Part shown: in pieces, positions 1-9,301 of the stretch
How the letters are laid out: each line of letters begins with the position of its first letter
Numbering within the stretch: position 1 is the stretch's first letter
Assembly (NCBI GenBank): GCA_001312325.1
Contig: BBDJ01000030.1
Location: 1 to 62,577 of the forward strand
Source: Lysinibacillus pakistanensis
Lineage (GTDB): Bacteria; Bacillota; Bacilli; Bacillales_A; Planococcaceae
Direction: 5' to 3'
Length of the DNA: 62,577 bases
The notes under the pieces: generated by a model
The model's input: only the letters and a program-made list of their open reading frames with translations
Database searches by the model: none
What the model was told of the DNA's origin: nothing
Made by a program: the position numbers and the translations under genes

Positions 1-373
1 TATTCATAATATAATATTTTTTCAAAATACCTTTAATTTATAGTGACAATACCATAAGAGATTCGTTGATTTTAATTAAATAAACCGTAATTGGGAGCAC
101 TGGGAATGCTGTCTATAAACGAGTGGTAGAATTAAAGGATGGATATATTGGTTTATAATCAACCAATAAAGTAGGCTATCAGAAATTATAGTAAAAACAG
201 AAAGTGGAAAAGTATATTTAAAAAATATTGTACTTTTCTGATCGTAGATAGGAGTTATAATAGCAGGTGGGTTTTAATAAAACTGTAAAAGGATGATGTT
301 AAATGAAAAAAAATTAAATAGTCTGCTCCATGATGAACAGATTAATAGTTTTTATTTAAAGGATCTTCCAAGC
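1..373. other. AT-rich left edge without a supported gene
   Basis: No convincing gene is visible here. A possible start at 303 follows AAAGGATGATGTTAA and would give about 36 codons ending at 412, but only if the A-run after the ATG is one base short; I do not recognise the peptide. Nothing in either strand resembles the rest of comA, whose first codons lie just to the right, so the comA gene is really cut off and not merely outside the window on this side. Confidence 0.4.
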
Positions 374-544
374 TCATTTTTGACAACAAAAAAAAGAATC
401 TGTTTGAAATAAATAATCAATTCGATTCTTTCTTTGTGGAGTATTATTAAGTTTGATAATTTTCTTCTGTAGAACTTCAATAAACGCGCTCTCAATTGAG
501 TTGTTTGCTGGGGGTTGGCCATCTATGATAAGTATTGTAACCAT
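374..544 (-). pseudogene. comA: truncated comA response-regulator stub
   Basis: The ATG at 544 overlaps the end of the ComP-like kinase, the usual comP-comA arrangement. The first residues (MVTILIIDG) match the beginning of a ComA/NarL-type receiver domain, but the acidic pocket that should follow (normally IIDDHP) reads IIDGQP. After about 30 residues all similarity ends and the frame stops at 374. No receiver remainder or LuxR-type helix-turn-helix is present, whereas ComA is normally about 215 residues. The stub is followed at once by a hairpin with a U-run. I read it as a real truncation: a one-base correction does not restore a receiver domain. Confidence 0.6.
386..431 (-). terminator. 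hairpin terminator after comA stub
   Basis: On the minus strand an AAAGAATC arm (424-431) pairs with GATTCTTT (393-400) and runs straight into a T-run (plus-strand A-run at 388-395). It overlaps the end of the comA stub and would end the comX-comP transcript. Confidence 0.6.
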
Positions 545-2866
545 CGGATTTGGTTTGTTCTCTTTCATTTACCTTAATTCGAATGGACATTCCATCTCCT
601 ATATTGGTATGGATAGAAAACTTGCCATTAAAGGCCCGTACCCTCTCTTGCATCCCCCTAATCCCCATTGAATCGGCAAGAATGATTTCATCCATTTTAC
701 ATCCTATACCATCATCAAAATAATTGACTTCAAAACCTTCTTTGGCTTCTAAGAGATGAATTTCAACAATGTTAGCATGCGAATGTTTCAAGGCATTATT
801 CAATAGCTCTTGGAAAAGACGATAAATCATTAAGTTTAAACGTTCATCCTCTAAATAAAGACGATCAATGGTGTAAATTAAAACAAATTCAGCACGTTTA
901 TGAACTTTTTGAATAAGTTTCTCAAGCGCTGCATTTAAACCTAATGTATCTAATAGTGGCGGTTTTAAATTTTCACAATATCCTCTTAAATCATTTAACG
1001 ATGCAATCATATGATCATGAACTTTTGAAAGTTTCATTTGTATATTTGTTGTTTTCTTTGCATGAATAACTACATCCATTTCCCTTGCAATATGTAGCTG
1101 TTCTTGTAAAATCGTATCGTGTAACTCTTGTGCCAATTGATACTTTTCTTCTTCAAATCGTAGCCAAAGTAGCTTATTAAGCCACGGTAACTGATTATTA
1201 TCGGCTTCCTTCATATGCTTTAATTGATCTAAAAGATCTTCAACCATTTTCGTATTTTCTATAAAATTATTTAAATATAAAAGTAATAATTCAAGCCATA
1301 ATAATTCCTCATCCTTTAGATAGATAGATTTATTATGATCTACGACTAATATTCTTTTATAATTTACATCTTTGTGTATAAAAGCAATATAAAAATGCTC
1401 TGTTTTCTTGATATCCCCCAAGTGTAGTTTTTCTAGTAATACTTCATCAATTTGATTTTGTGTATATTCTTTTGATTTGCTTAAAAAAAGTAATTTGTTG
1501 TGTTTGTAAATCACAAGTTAGTACGTCTATATGATTAATCTCAAGATGTAAAGCAACTTCATGAACAAATTTCTCCAATAAGTCTTCAATCTTTACGACT
1601 CTTCCAATACTATCAATGGTCGTATACATTCTATGGATATAATCTCCTTTTGTTGAAAAAAAGGATTTTTCGTTTATGATAATCTATTTTTTTCTTTAAT
1701 ATAGAAAAGAGCTATTAAAGAGAAGAAGGAAAAAAAGAAAAATTTCTGTCATTCTCGAAATAGCTATATCAGTTATCCAGTAGAGACCAATTAATAGCCA
1801 AACTGTAAAAGCAAATGAAAAATTAAAATAATGACGTAAGCGAGTTATATAGTACTCCATATCAAATATACGTTCAGTGAGCTGTGTAAATATAAAGCTG
1901 TATGGTATAAGCAACAAAAATAAGGAGCATATATCAGCAGAAAGTATATATTTATGAAAAATAATTTGCGGTATGGCAAACAAAAAAAAGGAATGGTAAG
2001 AAAGGGCTAATAATACTTAGTAAAAAAAATTTTCAATTGAGGGGTTTTATATTTTGAATAGCCTATCCCTAAAATACCAAAAATTATTAATAATAAAATA
2101 AAAAAAATAACCACAAGGTAAAAATAGAGAATAAAGTATTTGTAAATGGGTGGATGATGCTAAAAATACTAAAAGAAGATACTATTGATAAAGGGAGTAT
2201 ATATATTATTTTAATGTTGTAAATAAATAACCATTTTAAATTCAAAAATAAAAAAATAATTTCTTAAAAAGTGAATCAAAAGAACAAGACAAAGTATCAT
2301 ACTACTTCGATTCACAACTGTTCCAACACTATCTAACATCCCTGATGCACCAATACTAACATATGCTAACGATACTGTAAGAATAAACAGATTAAGTAAG
2401 TTATTAAACTCGAATTCTTTTGTTTCTTATATAAGTAGAGAGAAACAATTAAACTTAATAAAAAATAACATGCTGGTAAAAAAAATATATACAAAAATTG
2501 TTCAGGAATATCTAATGGTGCTATTTGTAAATGAATTAACTGTCCATCTTCTTGGTTCACAAACTTTAACTCTTTAGCTACTCTAATTACAGGATCATAT
2601 TTAATAATATTTATTTCATTAATATTGTTACCATCAATTTCTAAAATAATATCCCCTGCTGAAATCTTTTGCTTATTTGCCCAATCCTTATAATATGGCT
2701 CAATAATTAACCATTGTCCATTCTCTTCTTTCAGTTTAATTCCTAAATAAGGCGTGCTATAAGTAACATAAAGCAAATAGCTTCCTAAAATAAGATAAGT
2801 ACTTATAGCAAGCCAAAGCCAATTATTTTTCAAATAGTTTAGTGCCAGAAGCCCGTTTCTAAACAT
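492..2866 (-). CDS. comP: ComP-like membrane histidine kinase
   Basis: Quorum-sensing sensor kinase expected to detect an extracellular ComX pheromone and phosphorylate ComA. The restored gene is about 790 codons, close to the 769 residues of B. subtilis ComP. In order: an N-terminal membrane segment, a PDZ-like outer loop (GDIILEIDG near residue 85), several membrane segments through 1700-2450, a GAF-like linker, a HisKA_3 dimerisation region with the phospho-accepting His in ELHDTILQ, and an ATPase domain with the N-box (ELLNNALKHS) and G-box (DDGIGC). It overlaps comX by 28 bases upstream and the comA stub downstream. Several shifts at A/T runs between 1450 and 2400 split it; the two outer parts are intact. 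Start chosen at the ATG inside the end of comX. Confidence 0.8.
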
Positions 2867-3001
2867 GTCTCATCCTCATCAAAGGATGTTATGATTGCCT
2901 TCTGCTCAAGCTCTGTAACACCAACTAGAGAAGCCTTATTTTCTTTTAACAATGTGAGTAGTGACGGGTTTTTTTTCCAAATACTGAATCATGTTAATCA
3001 T
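2839..3001 (-). CDS. comX: ComX-type pheromone precursor
   Basis: A 53-residue precursor is obtained after removing one base from an eight-A run near 2975. The ATG at 3001 follows GAGGAGATTTT. The middle segment (KENKASLVGVTELEQKAI) has the ComX layout of a short helix, a small-residue turn and an E/A-rich helix, and the tail ends in GFWH with a single Trp near the C-terminus, the residue that is isoprenylated in known ComX pheromones. The overlap with the start of comP is also typical. ComX sequences diverge strongly, so position and the Trp-bearing tail carry the assignment. No ComQ prenyltransferase gene lies upstream in this window. Confidence 0.7.
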
Positions 3002-3027
3002 AAAATCTCCTCATTTCATTAGTTTTT

Positions 3028-3077
3028 ATAGTTACACTTTCTAATATTATGGATTAATAATCCATAAATGTAACTAT
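3028..3077. promoter_or_regulatory. nested inverted repeats upstream of comX
   Basis: Outer arms ATAGTTACA (3028-3036) and TGTAACTAT (3069-3077) are perfect complements. Between them lies a second perfect inverted repeat, TATGGATT/AATCCATA (3048-3055 and 3059-3066). The element sits 27-76 bases before the comX ATG. It could be an operator pair or a leader hairpin. I see no terminator-type U-run. The rest of the 400-base gap to the next gene (3078-3413) is AT-rich with nothing recognisable. Confidence 0.5.
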
Positions 3078-3413
3078 ACCTATATTATACTTTTATTATC
3101 CAATTTTTCAACGATATTTTCTAAAAAAATGCTAAAATTTAATATATTAGGAGTTAATTTTGCTAAAAACAAGCTTTATCTCCTTCATTTTTTTGACAAT
3201 TTAATTTTAGTTGCCGATATTGTAGTCTTAGTATATAAATTAATGCAATATCAATCTTGATAAAAGTGCAGTTACAAAAAGCATGTTTAACACATCATTG
3301 TTTAAGTGGAAATTCATAAAAATGTTATATACAAATATACCCTCTCTTTTAAGACATTAAATGATGAATATTAATTTCTACTAACTACCTATTTCATTAA
3401 TCTTTTTGGACTC

Positions 3414-3770
3414 CTAATGACATTTGAATAACACCATAATGGGAGCACCTTTTTCGCTTTCCCAAAGCTCAACAAAAAAGCAGTATCCATTAGGGAAGTC
3501 CCCTAAATACGCTTCATCATCAAGGCAGATATTATTTTTAAACTTCGAATACCATTCAGACCTAACATCATTTATTGATAATTGCTCTAACTTGCCTTTC
3601 TGTTCTGTTTGATAGCTACAGATAAATACCTGTTCCACTATGCTATTAAAAATCATTTCTCCAAGTTGCTGTAACGTAGGAGTATCAGGGTAAAGTTTAC
3701 TTGAAACTAATGCTTGATCGTTATAAATCTGATTTTTGTATTTGTCTATGAAATAGCCTTTTCTTCTCAA
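3414..3770 (-). CDS. hypothetical protein, 118 residues
   Basis: I do not recognise this soluble, mixed-charge protein. It has no signal peptide or membrane segment. The frame begins with a TTG, and the upstream purine-rich stretch (AAAAAAGGGTTGAGC) is only a fair ribosome site, so the true start may differ. An N-terminal Tyr/Lys-rich stretch is followed by helices with Leu/Ile spacing and an aromatic C-terminal part ([14 protein letters not shown]). The compact size and isolated position would suit an immunity or other accessory protein, but no toxin gene is adjacent. Confidence 0.5.
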   Translation of the reverse strand: MRRKGYFIDKYKNQIYNDQALVSSKLYPDTPTLQQLGEMIFNSIVEQVFICSYQTEQKGKLEQLSINDVRSEWYSKFKNNICLDDEAYLGDFPNGYCFFVELWESEKGAPIMVLFKCH

Positions 3771-3901
3771 TAAAGCTCAACCCTTTTTTTTACTGTCGTT
3801 TTCAATTTTAAATTCAGATAGACATTTCTTGTCATTTCAAAAAAATAAAACGCCCGTATTTTTTTATATGTTGTTATAATAAATTCTGAACAAAGGAGGT
3901 T

Positions 3902-4120
3902 TTGAAAATAATTACTGCTATTGTTGTTGTAATTGGAGTTATGTCCATGGGATTAATCATTTTCGGAGTATTCAATATTGTTGTAAAGAAAAAGAAAATC
4001 CCCAATATGTATACACCATTTGACGATTTAACTAGGGGAACTAACAATACAAACAGTGATAAAGATTTACAGGAACAGACAAAGTATATAGATCCTGTTG
4101 AAAAAGATGAATCAAAATAA
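3902..4120 (+). CDS. small single-span membrane protein
   Basis: Seventy-two residues, starting at a TTG six bases after a perfect AAAGGAGG. One hydrophobic helix (residues 3-28) is followed by a KKKK stop-transfer patch and a polar cytoplasmic tail with the motif YTPFDDLTRG. That motif resembles the small Bacillaceae DUF3951 family, an assignment I make with low certainty. A strong terminator follows, so it is a single-gene unit. Confidence 0.65.
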   Translation: MKIITAIVVVIGVMSMGLIIFGVFNIVVKKKKIPNMYTPFDDLTRGTNNTNSDKDLQEQTKYIDPVEKDESK

Positions 4121-4154
4121 TTCACATAGTGGGTTTATTCTACTAGAGTTTTCA

Positions 4155-4194
4155 AAAGAGAAAGATTAACTATTTATTCCATCTTTCTCTTTTT
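4155..4194 (+). terminator. intrinsic terminator
   Basis: Arms AAAGAGAAAGAT (4155-4166) and ATCTTTCTCTTT (4181-4192) form a 12-bp stem followed by Ts. It lies 35 bases after the small membrane-protein gene. Confidence 0.8.
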
Positions 4195-4356
4195 AAATTT
4201 GAGATACTACCACTAAAGTTACCGCTTCAGTAACGCTTTATAAATGGTAAATTACAAATTTCCTTGGTTTATCTATGGTTATCACCTCGGCTACTTAGTC
4301 AAGAAATTCAGCGCTGGATAGGTTTAAGTATCCCATTACACTAGCAAACTAACTAA

Positions 4357-5184
4357 TTAGTCAAATATCGAGAGCAATGCTTGCCAAATTGGTATGTTCA
4401 CTCCACATGAAGGACAGTTTGTCTCACCAGTCAGATACGGCAAATGGCGAGCGAGACCTTGTTCGCCAATCGCCATCACTTGATCCGCCAACGTTGCTTG
4501 ATCTTCATCCAAATACTGAGATGCAGGTATAACTATTTGAGCCTGTTGTTCTTCTTCAAACACAGGGTCTTGCGCAAATGCCTGTATGTGCCCATTCTCT
4601 TCATTCGGCCACAGATATACTTCCTGGTTGCACTCTTGACACACTGCAATGTACTCATCCCCTGCCGTAAATGTTAGCAGCATATTCGCCACCTTGTACG
4701 ATCCCCGAAAGGCTGAATCGGCGATAAGAATATAACGCTTCTCCACATCATTAATTGGAGCAAGTGCAGTGTGGGTAACCACCTCTTCACTTAATGAAGC
4801 TACATCACGTATGGCCTCAATATATCCACTGTAGATGTCCTCACAGATTGATGCTCCTACATCCTCAGCGAGTTCCGTCCAAGCTGTAGGATACGGTGTT
4901 GAGTCGCTCTTGTCACGGCTTGCTTCTATGATGCCGCATGTAATAAAAAGATCGCGCTGCACTTCAGGATCTTTCGTCAAACGAGCCATCTTTGCTAAAT
5001 AAGGAACAGCCGCATAGGTGACCGTATAAATCGTGTTCTGATGAAACAAGTATTCCTGAAAAAGTTCATCAGCCGTTTCTTGGTTATACTCCTGCATCAA
5101 CTGCTGTAGCAGCATTGGTACGTTCTCTCCAGATCCATAAGGTCCCATCAGCTTCCCCCATGTATCGCTAGTCCATTCAAGCAA
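4357..5184 (-). CDS. HEAT-like/immunity-type protein with zinc ribbon motif
   Basis: A 275-residue soluble protein starting at TTG eight bases after AAGGAGG. The N-terminal part (W..LMGPYGSGENVP, then FHQNTIYTVTYAAVPYL) fits a family of HEAT-like repeat proteins often found beside polymorphic toxins or alone, with the pattern 'HQGT.Y.AT..AVPFL'. The C-terminal half holds CQEC near residue 182 and CPSC near residue 261, which together could bind one zinc ion. Its GC content is visibly higher than its neighbours', hinting at acquisition. It is intact, with no frame breaks. Function is not established. Confidence 0.6.
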   Translation of the reverse strand: MLEWTSDTWGKLMGPYGSGENVPMLLQQLMQEYNQETADELFQEYLFHQNTIYTVTYAAVPYLAKMARLTKDPEVQRDLFITCGIIEASRDKSDSTPYPTAWTELAEDVGASICEDIYSGYIEAIRDVASLSEEVVTHTALAPINDVEKRYILIADSAFRGSYKVANMLLTFTAGDEYIAVCQECNQEVYLWPNEENGHIQAFAQDPVFEEEQQAQIVIPASQYLDEDQATLADQVMAIGEQGLARHLPYLTGETNCPSCGVNIPIWQALLSIFD

Positions 5185-5360
5185 AGTAAGCGCCTCCTTG
5201 TTTCCCTTTTAGATTGTCTGCTTTTCCAAAAAAAGCTTCTCTTGTATTCATCGATAATTATAAGCATATATTTACTTTGTCGTTGGACTTTTTTCAAAAT
5301 CTCTACATACTCAACGGGACTTTTCCCTTTGAATTTTATTTTTAATCAATTATAGAGCAA

Positions 5361-5397
5361 AAAAAGCATATTTTAGAAATCCTAAGATATGCTTTTT
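5361..5397. terminator. bidirectional hairpin terminator
   Basis: AAAAAGCATAT (5361-5371) pairs with ATATGCTTTTT (5387-5397). It has A/T tracts on both sides and stands 31 bases after the end of the glycerol dehydrogenase gene on the minus strand. Confidence 0.75.
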
Positions 5398-5427
5398 ATT
5401 TATTTTTGTATTTCATATCCATTAAAA

Positions 5428-6551
5428 TCAACTTTGGGAGATCACTTCATTTTTATAATGTTCTGCTAATGCATTTGCAGCAATAATTGCTTGATACACA
5501 TCATCGGGAGTAACTGGATGTGGCATATTCTTCATGGTATCCTCTTCAGCACATGCAGCTTCTGCTACTTTTCTCCATTCTTCTTCTCGGAATTCATCCA
5601 TACCAAGATCATTTAAGGTTAATGGTAAACCAATTTCTTTAATAAATTGAATAACAGTTGCAATTTCCTCTTTCGGTGCACTTTCTAAAACAAGCTGTGT
5701 TAATAAACCAAATACTACTTTTTCACCATGTTGTGCACGATGAAGTGATGGAACGGCAGTCATTCCATTGTGAATTGCATGTGCAGCAGCTAAGCCACCA
5801 GCTTCAGCACCAACACCACTTAAATAAATGGTCGCTTCAATTGTATTTTCAACTGCAAGCGTAGTAATTCCTTGATCCACGGCAATTTTAGCTTGTAGGC
5901 CATATTCTAAAATAGTGTCATAACACATTTTAGCAATTCCAAGTCCCGATAGTGTAGGCTTTAAATTCACCAAATTATCACCATTTTTACGGTAGCATGC
6001 TCGTGCTTCAAAATAAGTAGCAAGAGCATCACCAATACCAGCTACAAAAAAAACGTGTTGGTGCAGCTGCTAAGATCTTTGTATCTGCTAACACAATATC
6101 AGGGTTTGAGGGTAAGAACAAATAACGATCAAATGAACCATCAGAATGATAAATAACAGCTAGTGCTGTACATGGTGCATCAGTTGAGGCTATAGTTGGA
6201 AAAATTACAACAGGTAATTGCTCATAATAAGCAGTAGCTTTAGCTGTATCTAATGTTTTTCCACCTCCAATACCCACAATGATATTTGCCCCTGATTGTC
6301 TTACTGCCTCTCGGTGTTTATCTACTTCTTCTTGTGTAATTTCATAATTGAATTTCACAAATTCACTTTTAAATCCCTCATTTCCAAAAGACCTACCAGC
6401 TTCTTCCTTTGCTCGTTCAAGTATAAACTCATCACATATTACATAAGCATGGTCACCATAAATCTTTGTGTAATTAGGTAATGCTTCTAATAAATTTTGA
6501 CCCACTATGAATTTTTTTAGGTGATGTAATGGACTTCGGTTTTTTTAACAT
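5428..6551 (-). CDS. gldA: glycerol dehydrogenase
   Basis: Cytoplasmic, metal-dependent NAD+ oxidoreductase converting glycerol to dihydroxyacetone. Restored length is about 373 residues, normal for GldA. The cofactor signature GIGGGKTLDTAK is near residue 95; the metal-binding region includes STDAPCTALAV and GIGDALATYFEARAC, and the later His ligands appear in AHAIHNG and HRAQHGEKV. Two one-base shifts must be repaired, at the A-run near 6515 and at the A-run near 6045. The start at 6551 gives the usual N-terminus (KPKSITSPKKFIVGQNLL). It is transcribed alone, ending at the hairpin near 5361. Confidence 0.85.
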
Positions 6552-6702
6552 CTAGAATATTCCCTTCATAATCAGATTTCTTATATATTATTTACTGTTA
6601 GCAAAAAAATATTAAGAAAAAAAAGAACTTCTATATTGAAAAACATCGAGACAATAGCCAAATATGTATGTATAGATTTTGTTTACGGCAAATTTAGTGC
6701 AC

Positions 6703-7026
6703 CTATTTGATAAAAGTATTGTCCTCTTTTGTACATACATGAATTACTCCAGTACTACTGACATGTACAAGCACATCTTTTATTTCACTTTCTAAAACCT
6801 GTTCTATTGCATATTTAATTTCCCATTCCTTAACCTGACCATTAGTATTAGAAATGCTCGCATGATTCACCCTTTTATCTTTAATATGTACAATTATTGT
6901 TCCTTTGCGTTCGTAGACTTTTATAACGCTTCCAATAAAATCAGCTGTAACTTTATCTACGTCAACGACTCCTTCATTTGTTATATCCCGAAATGTTCTT
7001 TTTGAAAATTGATAGATTATAGCCAT
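6703..7026 (-). CDS. hypothetical protein, 107 residues
   Basis: Start chosen at the ATG at 7026, preceded by GGTGGAGGGAAATAAA; a longer in-frame extension exists but runs into a large hairpin and has no ribosome site. The protein is rich in beta-type alternation (FIGSVIKVYERKGTIIVHIKD, split in the middle by charged residues) and ends with a conserved-looking VHVSSTGVIHVCTKE. No signal peptide or membrane helix. I do not recognise the family. Confidence 0.55.
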   Translation of the reverse strand: MAIIYQFSKRTFRDITNEGVVDVDKVTADFIGSVIKVYERKGTIIVHIKDKRVNHASISNTNGQVKEWEIKYAIEQVLESEIKDVLVHVSSTGVIHVCTKEDNTFIK

Positions 7027-7160
7027 TTTATTTCCCTCCACCAGCTTAGTCTCAATTGAATGATTGGAATGACGTTGGTAAATAGCTAAATTACCCCAAA
7101 CAGCTTTATAATTTTTGCTCAAAATTGAATGGAAAGCTCCTGTTAAAATTCCAAAAAACA

Positions 7161-7205
7161 AAAAGATTAGACTCAAATCTCACATCATTTGAGTCCAATC
7201 TTTTT
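7161..7205. other. large unassigned hairpin with U-runs on both strands
   Basis: Arms 7161-7178 and 7187-7204 pair over 18 bases with one mismatch and are flanked by T-runs on either strand. It lies inside the 456-base gap between the hypothetical gene ending its 5' side at 7026 and the gene starting at 7483. No obvious upstream gene on either strand needs a terminator here, so it may be a leader attenuator for the minus-strand gene or a leftover terminator. The remainder of 7206-7482 shows nothing else. Confidence 0.55.
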
Positions 7206-7482
7206 GCGCAATGAATAACATTTGTCATGTTACATTAATAAAATAACATATCGTTCTGAACAATTTCTAAACAAGCGACAGCGGAATGTGCAATTAAAAT
7301 GATTACATAAATACCTTCTAAAAGCAGAACAATCACCCTCGTATTATATTAACTGAAACACATCATCTTAGACTCAATCCACTTAGCTATGACAATAAAA
7401 CAAAAAAATAGAAAATATTATTGTAAGCTAGCAAAAATCAGTATAAAGGTGATAAAATAGCTTAATAAAGGGGGATGCAAAC

Positions 7483-7881
7483 ATGGGGAAATTAAGCAAG
7501 AGGAATATATTATGGATTGTGCCAATTGGGATCCTAGGGGTATTTTGGTACTTTTACGGTCCTCAAAAGGACATTACAGATAATGAATATATTACATACG
7601 TTAAAAATTATTCCTTTGAAAACAATCAAAAATCGTTAGAATCTGGATTGGCAAGTGCCTGTAAAAATCCATACTGGGTATATTTTGAAACGCAAAAAGG
7701 GCAAAAGGTTGTAGAGTTTAAAGGAGATTGTCCAATCAGTCATAAAGAAAAGAAAGTGAATATTCAATTTTTAGTGGATAATGATAGAACAAAGGTATGG
7801 TACGGTGCTATGCTAGTTGATAATAAAATGCAAGATGAAAAGGATCGAGACAATTACCTCCTCACTCTAGCTGGTGACTAA
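7483..7881 (+). CDS. membrane-anchored hypothetical protein
   Basis: A 132-residue protein starting at ATG after AAAGGGGGATGCAAAC. A basic start is followed by one hydrophobic segment (residues 8-25, ILWIVPIGILGVFWYFY), which should anchor the rest outside the membrane. The outer part has two Cys residues (ACKNPYW, GDCPIS), possibly a disulfide. I recognise no family. A hairpin follows directly. Confidence 0.65.
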   Translation: MGKLSKRNILWIVPIGILGVFWYFYGPQKDITDNEYITYVKNYSFENNQKSLESGLASACKNPYWVYFETQKGQKVVEFKGDCPISHKEKKVNIQFLVDNDRTKVWYGAMLVDNKMQDEKDRDNYLLTLAGD

Positions 7882-7888
7882 TAGTGAA

Positions 7889-7917
7889 AGCTCTCGTTTA
7901 AAAGCAAAACGAGAGCT
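7889..7917. terminator. hairpin terminator
   Basis: AGCTCTCGTTT (7889-7899) pairs with AAACGAGAGCT (7907-7917). The T-run after it is weak, but the position eight bases past a stop codon supports the call. Confidence 0.6.
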
Positions 7918-7999
7918 AATTTAAAATGATAGGGTTAATCAATTGTAAATGCGGATTGGATCATCCCTCGATGATAAAAAAACTAAAAAAAACTAATCT

Positions 8000-8785
8000 T
8001 TATTTCACTGCTGTCCAAATGGTCCATCTGTCCTTTTCAACTATCGAACTGTCTGTGTCCAGTAAATCATCTATATGCTGTATTAATTGATGCAACTCTT
8101 CCTCTTCTAATTCATGTAAAATACTTCTACCTGTTCTATCCCTAATATCTTGGAGTAATTGTGCTTTTTCCTCATAGACTTTTCTTGTTTCCCACAACTT
8201 TACTTCCTGTATCTCCTTAAATCCAATTTCCTTTAGTGTTTCCATTACTTTTTCACTACTATGTCTACACGTTATTTCATGCTCCTTTAATTTAGGGAAA
8301 TACTCGAAGAAATATCCTCGTATATGACTGGCATCGCCTTTTAACAGACAGTCTTCTGGTGTACGGTCCTGGATAATATAGATTCCATCATCCTCCAATA
8401 TTCGATACGCCTCTTGAAAACATGCCTTTAAATCTTGAATATGATGAATTAATGCCCGTTCAAGAATAACCTGAAAGCTGCTGTTGTCTAAGCCTGTATC
8501 CAATGCATTTCCCTGCTTAAATGTAATATGATGATAATCCTTACAATTTTCCCTTGCTCCCACCAACATAGCCTTAGAAAAATCTACACCGATGACAGTA
8601 GCTACGCCCAATTCTACTAATGCCTTAGAATAAATTCCTCCACCACATCCAATATCAGCAGCTCTAGAAATATTTACTAGCGGAACAAGCTTTTTAATCG
8701 TTTCCATCCATGAGAAATCAGCATACCGAGTTGTATACGTTGATTGATTGTTCATATTGTGAAAATAAATGCCCATCTTCATCAC
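8000..8785 (-). CDS. class I SAM-dependent methyltransferase
   Basis: A 261-residue soluble Methyltransf_11/25-type enzyme. The SAM-binding motif I reads ADIGCGGGIYSKAL near residue 42, followed by the acidic residue in GVDFSKAML. The substrate is unknown. It is monocistronic, and about 75 bases upstream lies a Fur-box-like sequence (8860-8874), so iron-responsive expression is possible. The start region offers GTG ATG AAG ATG in frame; the exact first codon is uncertain by a few residues. Confidence 0.75.
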   Translation of the reverse strand: MMKMGIYFHNMNNQSTYTTRYADFSWMETIKKLVPLVNISRAADIGCGGGIYSKALVELGVATVIGVDFSKAMLVGARENCKDYHHITFKQGNALDTGLDNSSFQVILERALIHHIQDLKACFQEAYRILEDDGIYIIQDRTPEDCLLKGDASHIRGYFFEYFPKLKEHEITCRHSSEKVMETLKEIGFKEIQEVKLWETRKVYEEKAQLLQDIRDRTGRSILHELEEEELHQLIQHIDDLLDTDSSIVEKDRWTIWTAVK

Positions 8786-8859
8786 TCTTTTCGAAATTTA
8801 TATGGATAATCTTGTATTCTTATTGTAAACCCCTTCTGAACATTAAAAAAAATTAATGT

Positions 8860-8874
8860 TAATTATCATTTTCA
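8860..8874 (-). promoter_or_regulatory. candidate Fur box
   Basis: Read on the minus strand it is TGAAAATGATAATTA, matching about 11 of 14 defined positions of TGATAATnATTATCA. It lies about 75 bases before the methyltransferase start. It is weaker than the boxes at 40.2 kb. Confidence 0.4.
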
Positions 8875-8902
8875 ATAAGTTAAACTTATCAAAACCACAA
8901 TA

Positions 8903-8945
8903 AACAACTCATGCCATTCAAAAATATTAGCATGAGCTGTTTTTA
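8903..8945. terminator. hairpin terminator
   Basis: CTCATGC (8908-8914) pairs with GCATGAG (8930-8936), extended by an AACA/TGTT pairing and followed by a T-run on the plus strand. It sits just after the stop of the 73-residue minus-strand gene. Confidence 0.55.
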
Positions 8946-8951
8946 TAATGA

Positions 8952-9173
8952 TCAAACTATAACCGAATCTACAGACTGAATGATGTGACGTTCTAATATT
9001 CTTATTTCTTTATTTAGTTTCACAATAGCCTCTTCTATTTGTTCAAAGCGTTCCCCATAACGAGCGCTTCCATTTTTGGTCTGCATCTTTTCTCTTAATG
9101 ACGCCTGACCTAAGTATAATCCTTCTAGCAAATCTAACTTTTGAAAATAAGCTGTACTATATTGTAATTCCAT
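8952..9173 (-). CDS. small coiled-coil-like protein
   Basis: Seventy-three residues, mostly helical, with heptad-like Leu/Ile spacing in the second half (EQIEEAIVKLNKEIRILERHI). An AAGGGGC ribosome site lies eight bases before the ATG. No membrane segment. Family not recognised. Confidence 0.6.
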   Translation of the reverse strand: MELQYSTAYFQKLDLLEGLYLGQASLREKMQTKNGSARYGERFEQIEEAIVKLNKEIRILERHIIQSVDSVIV

Positions 9174-9301
9174 CGGTATAAAGCCCCTTACCTATTCCTA
9201 TTTTTTTCTTTCCTAACACCTAGCTTCTTATTAGCACTATAACCGAAAAATGAATCTACAAAACTACTACAATACCACTATTTAATAACCAATAAATGGC
9301 A

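Noticed and set aside
303..412. Small plus-strand gene at the left edge
   Set aside because: It needs a frame repair, has no recognisable family and overlaps the comA terminator.
3078..3413. comQ upstream of comX
   Set aside because: No frame on either strand encodes isoprenyl synthase motifs (aspartate-rich DDxxD regions).
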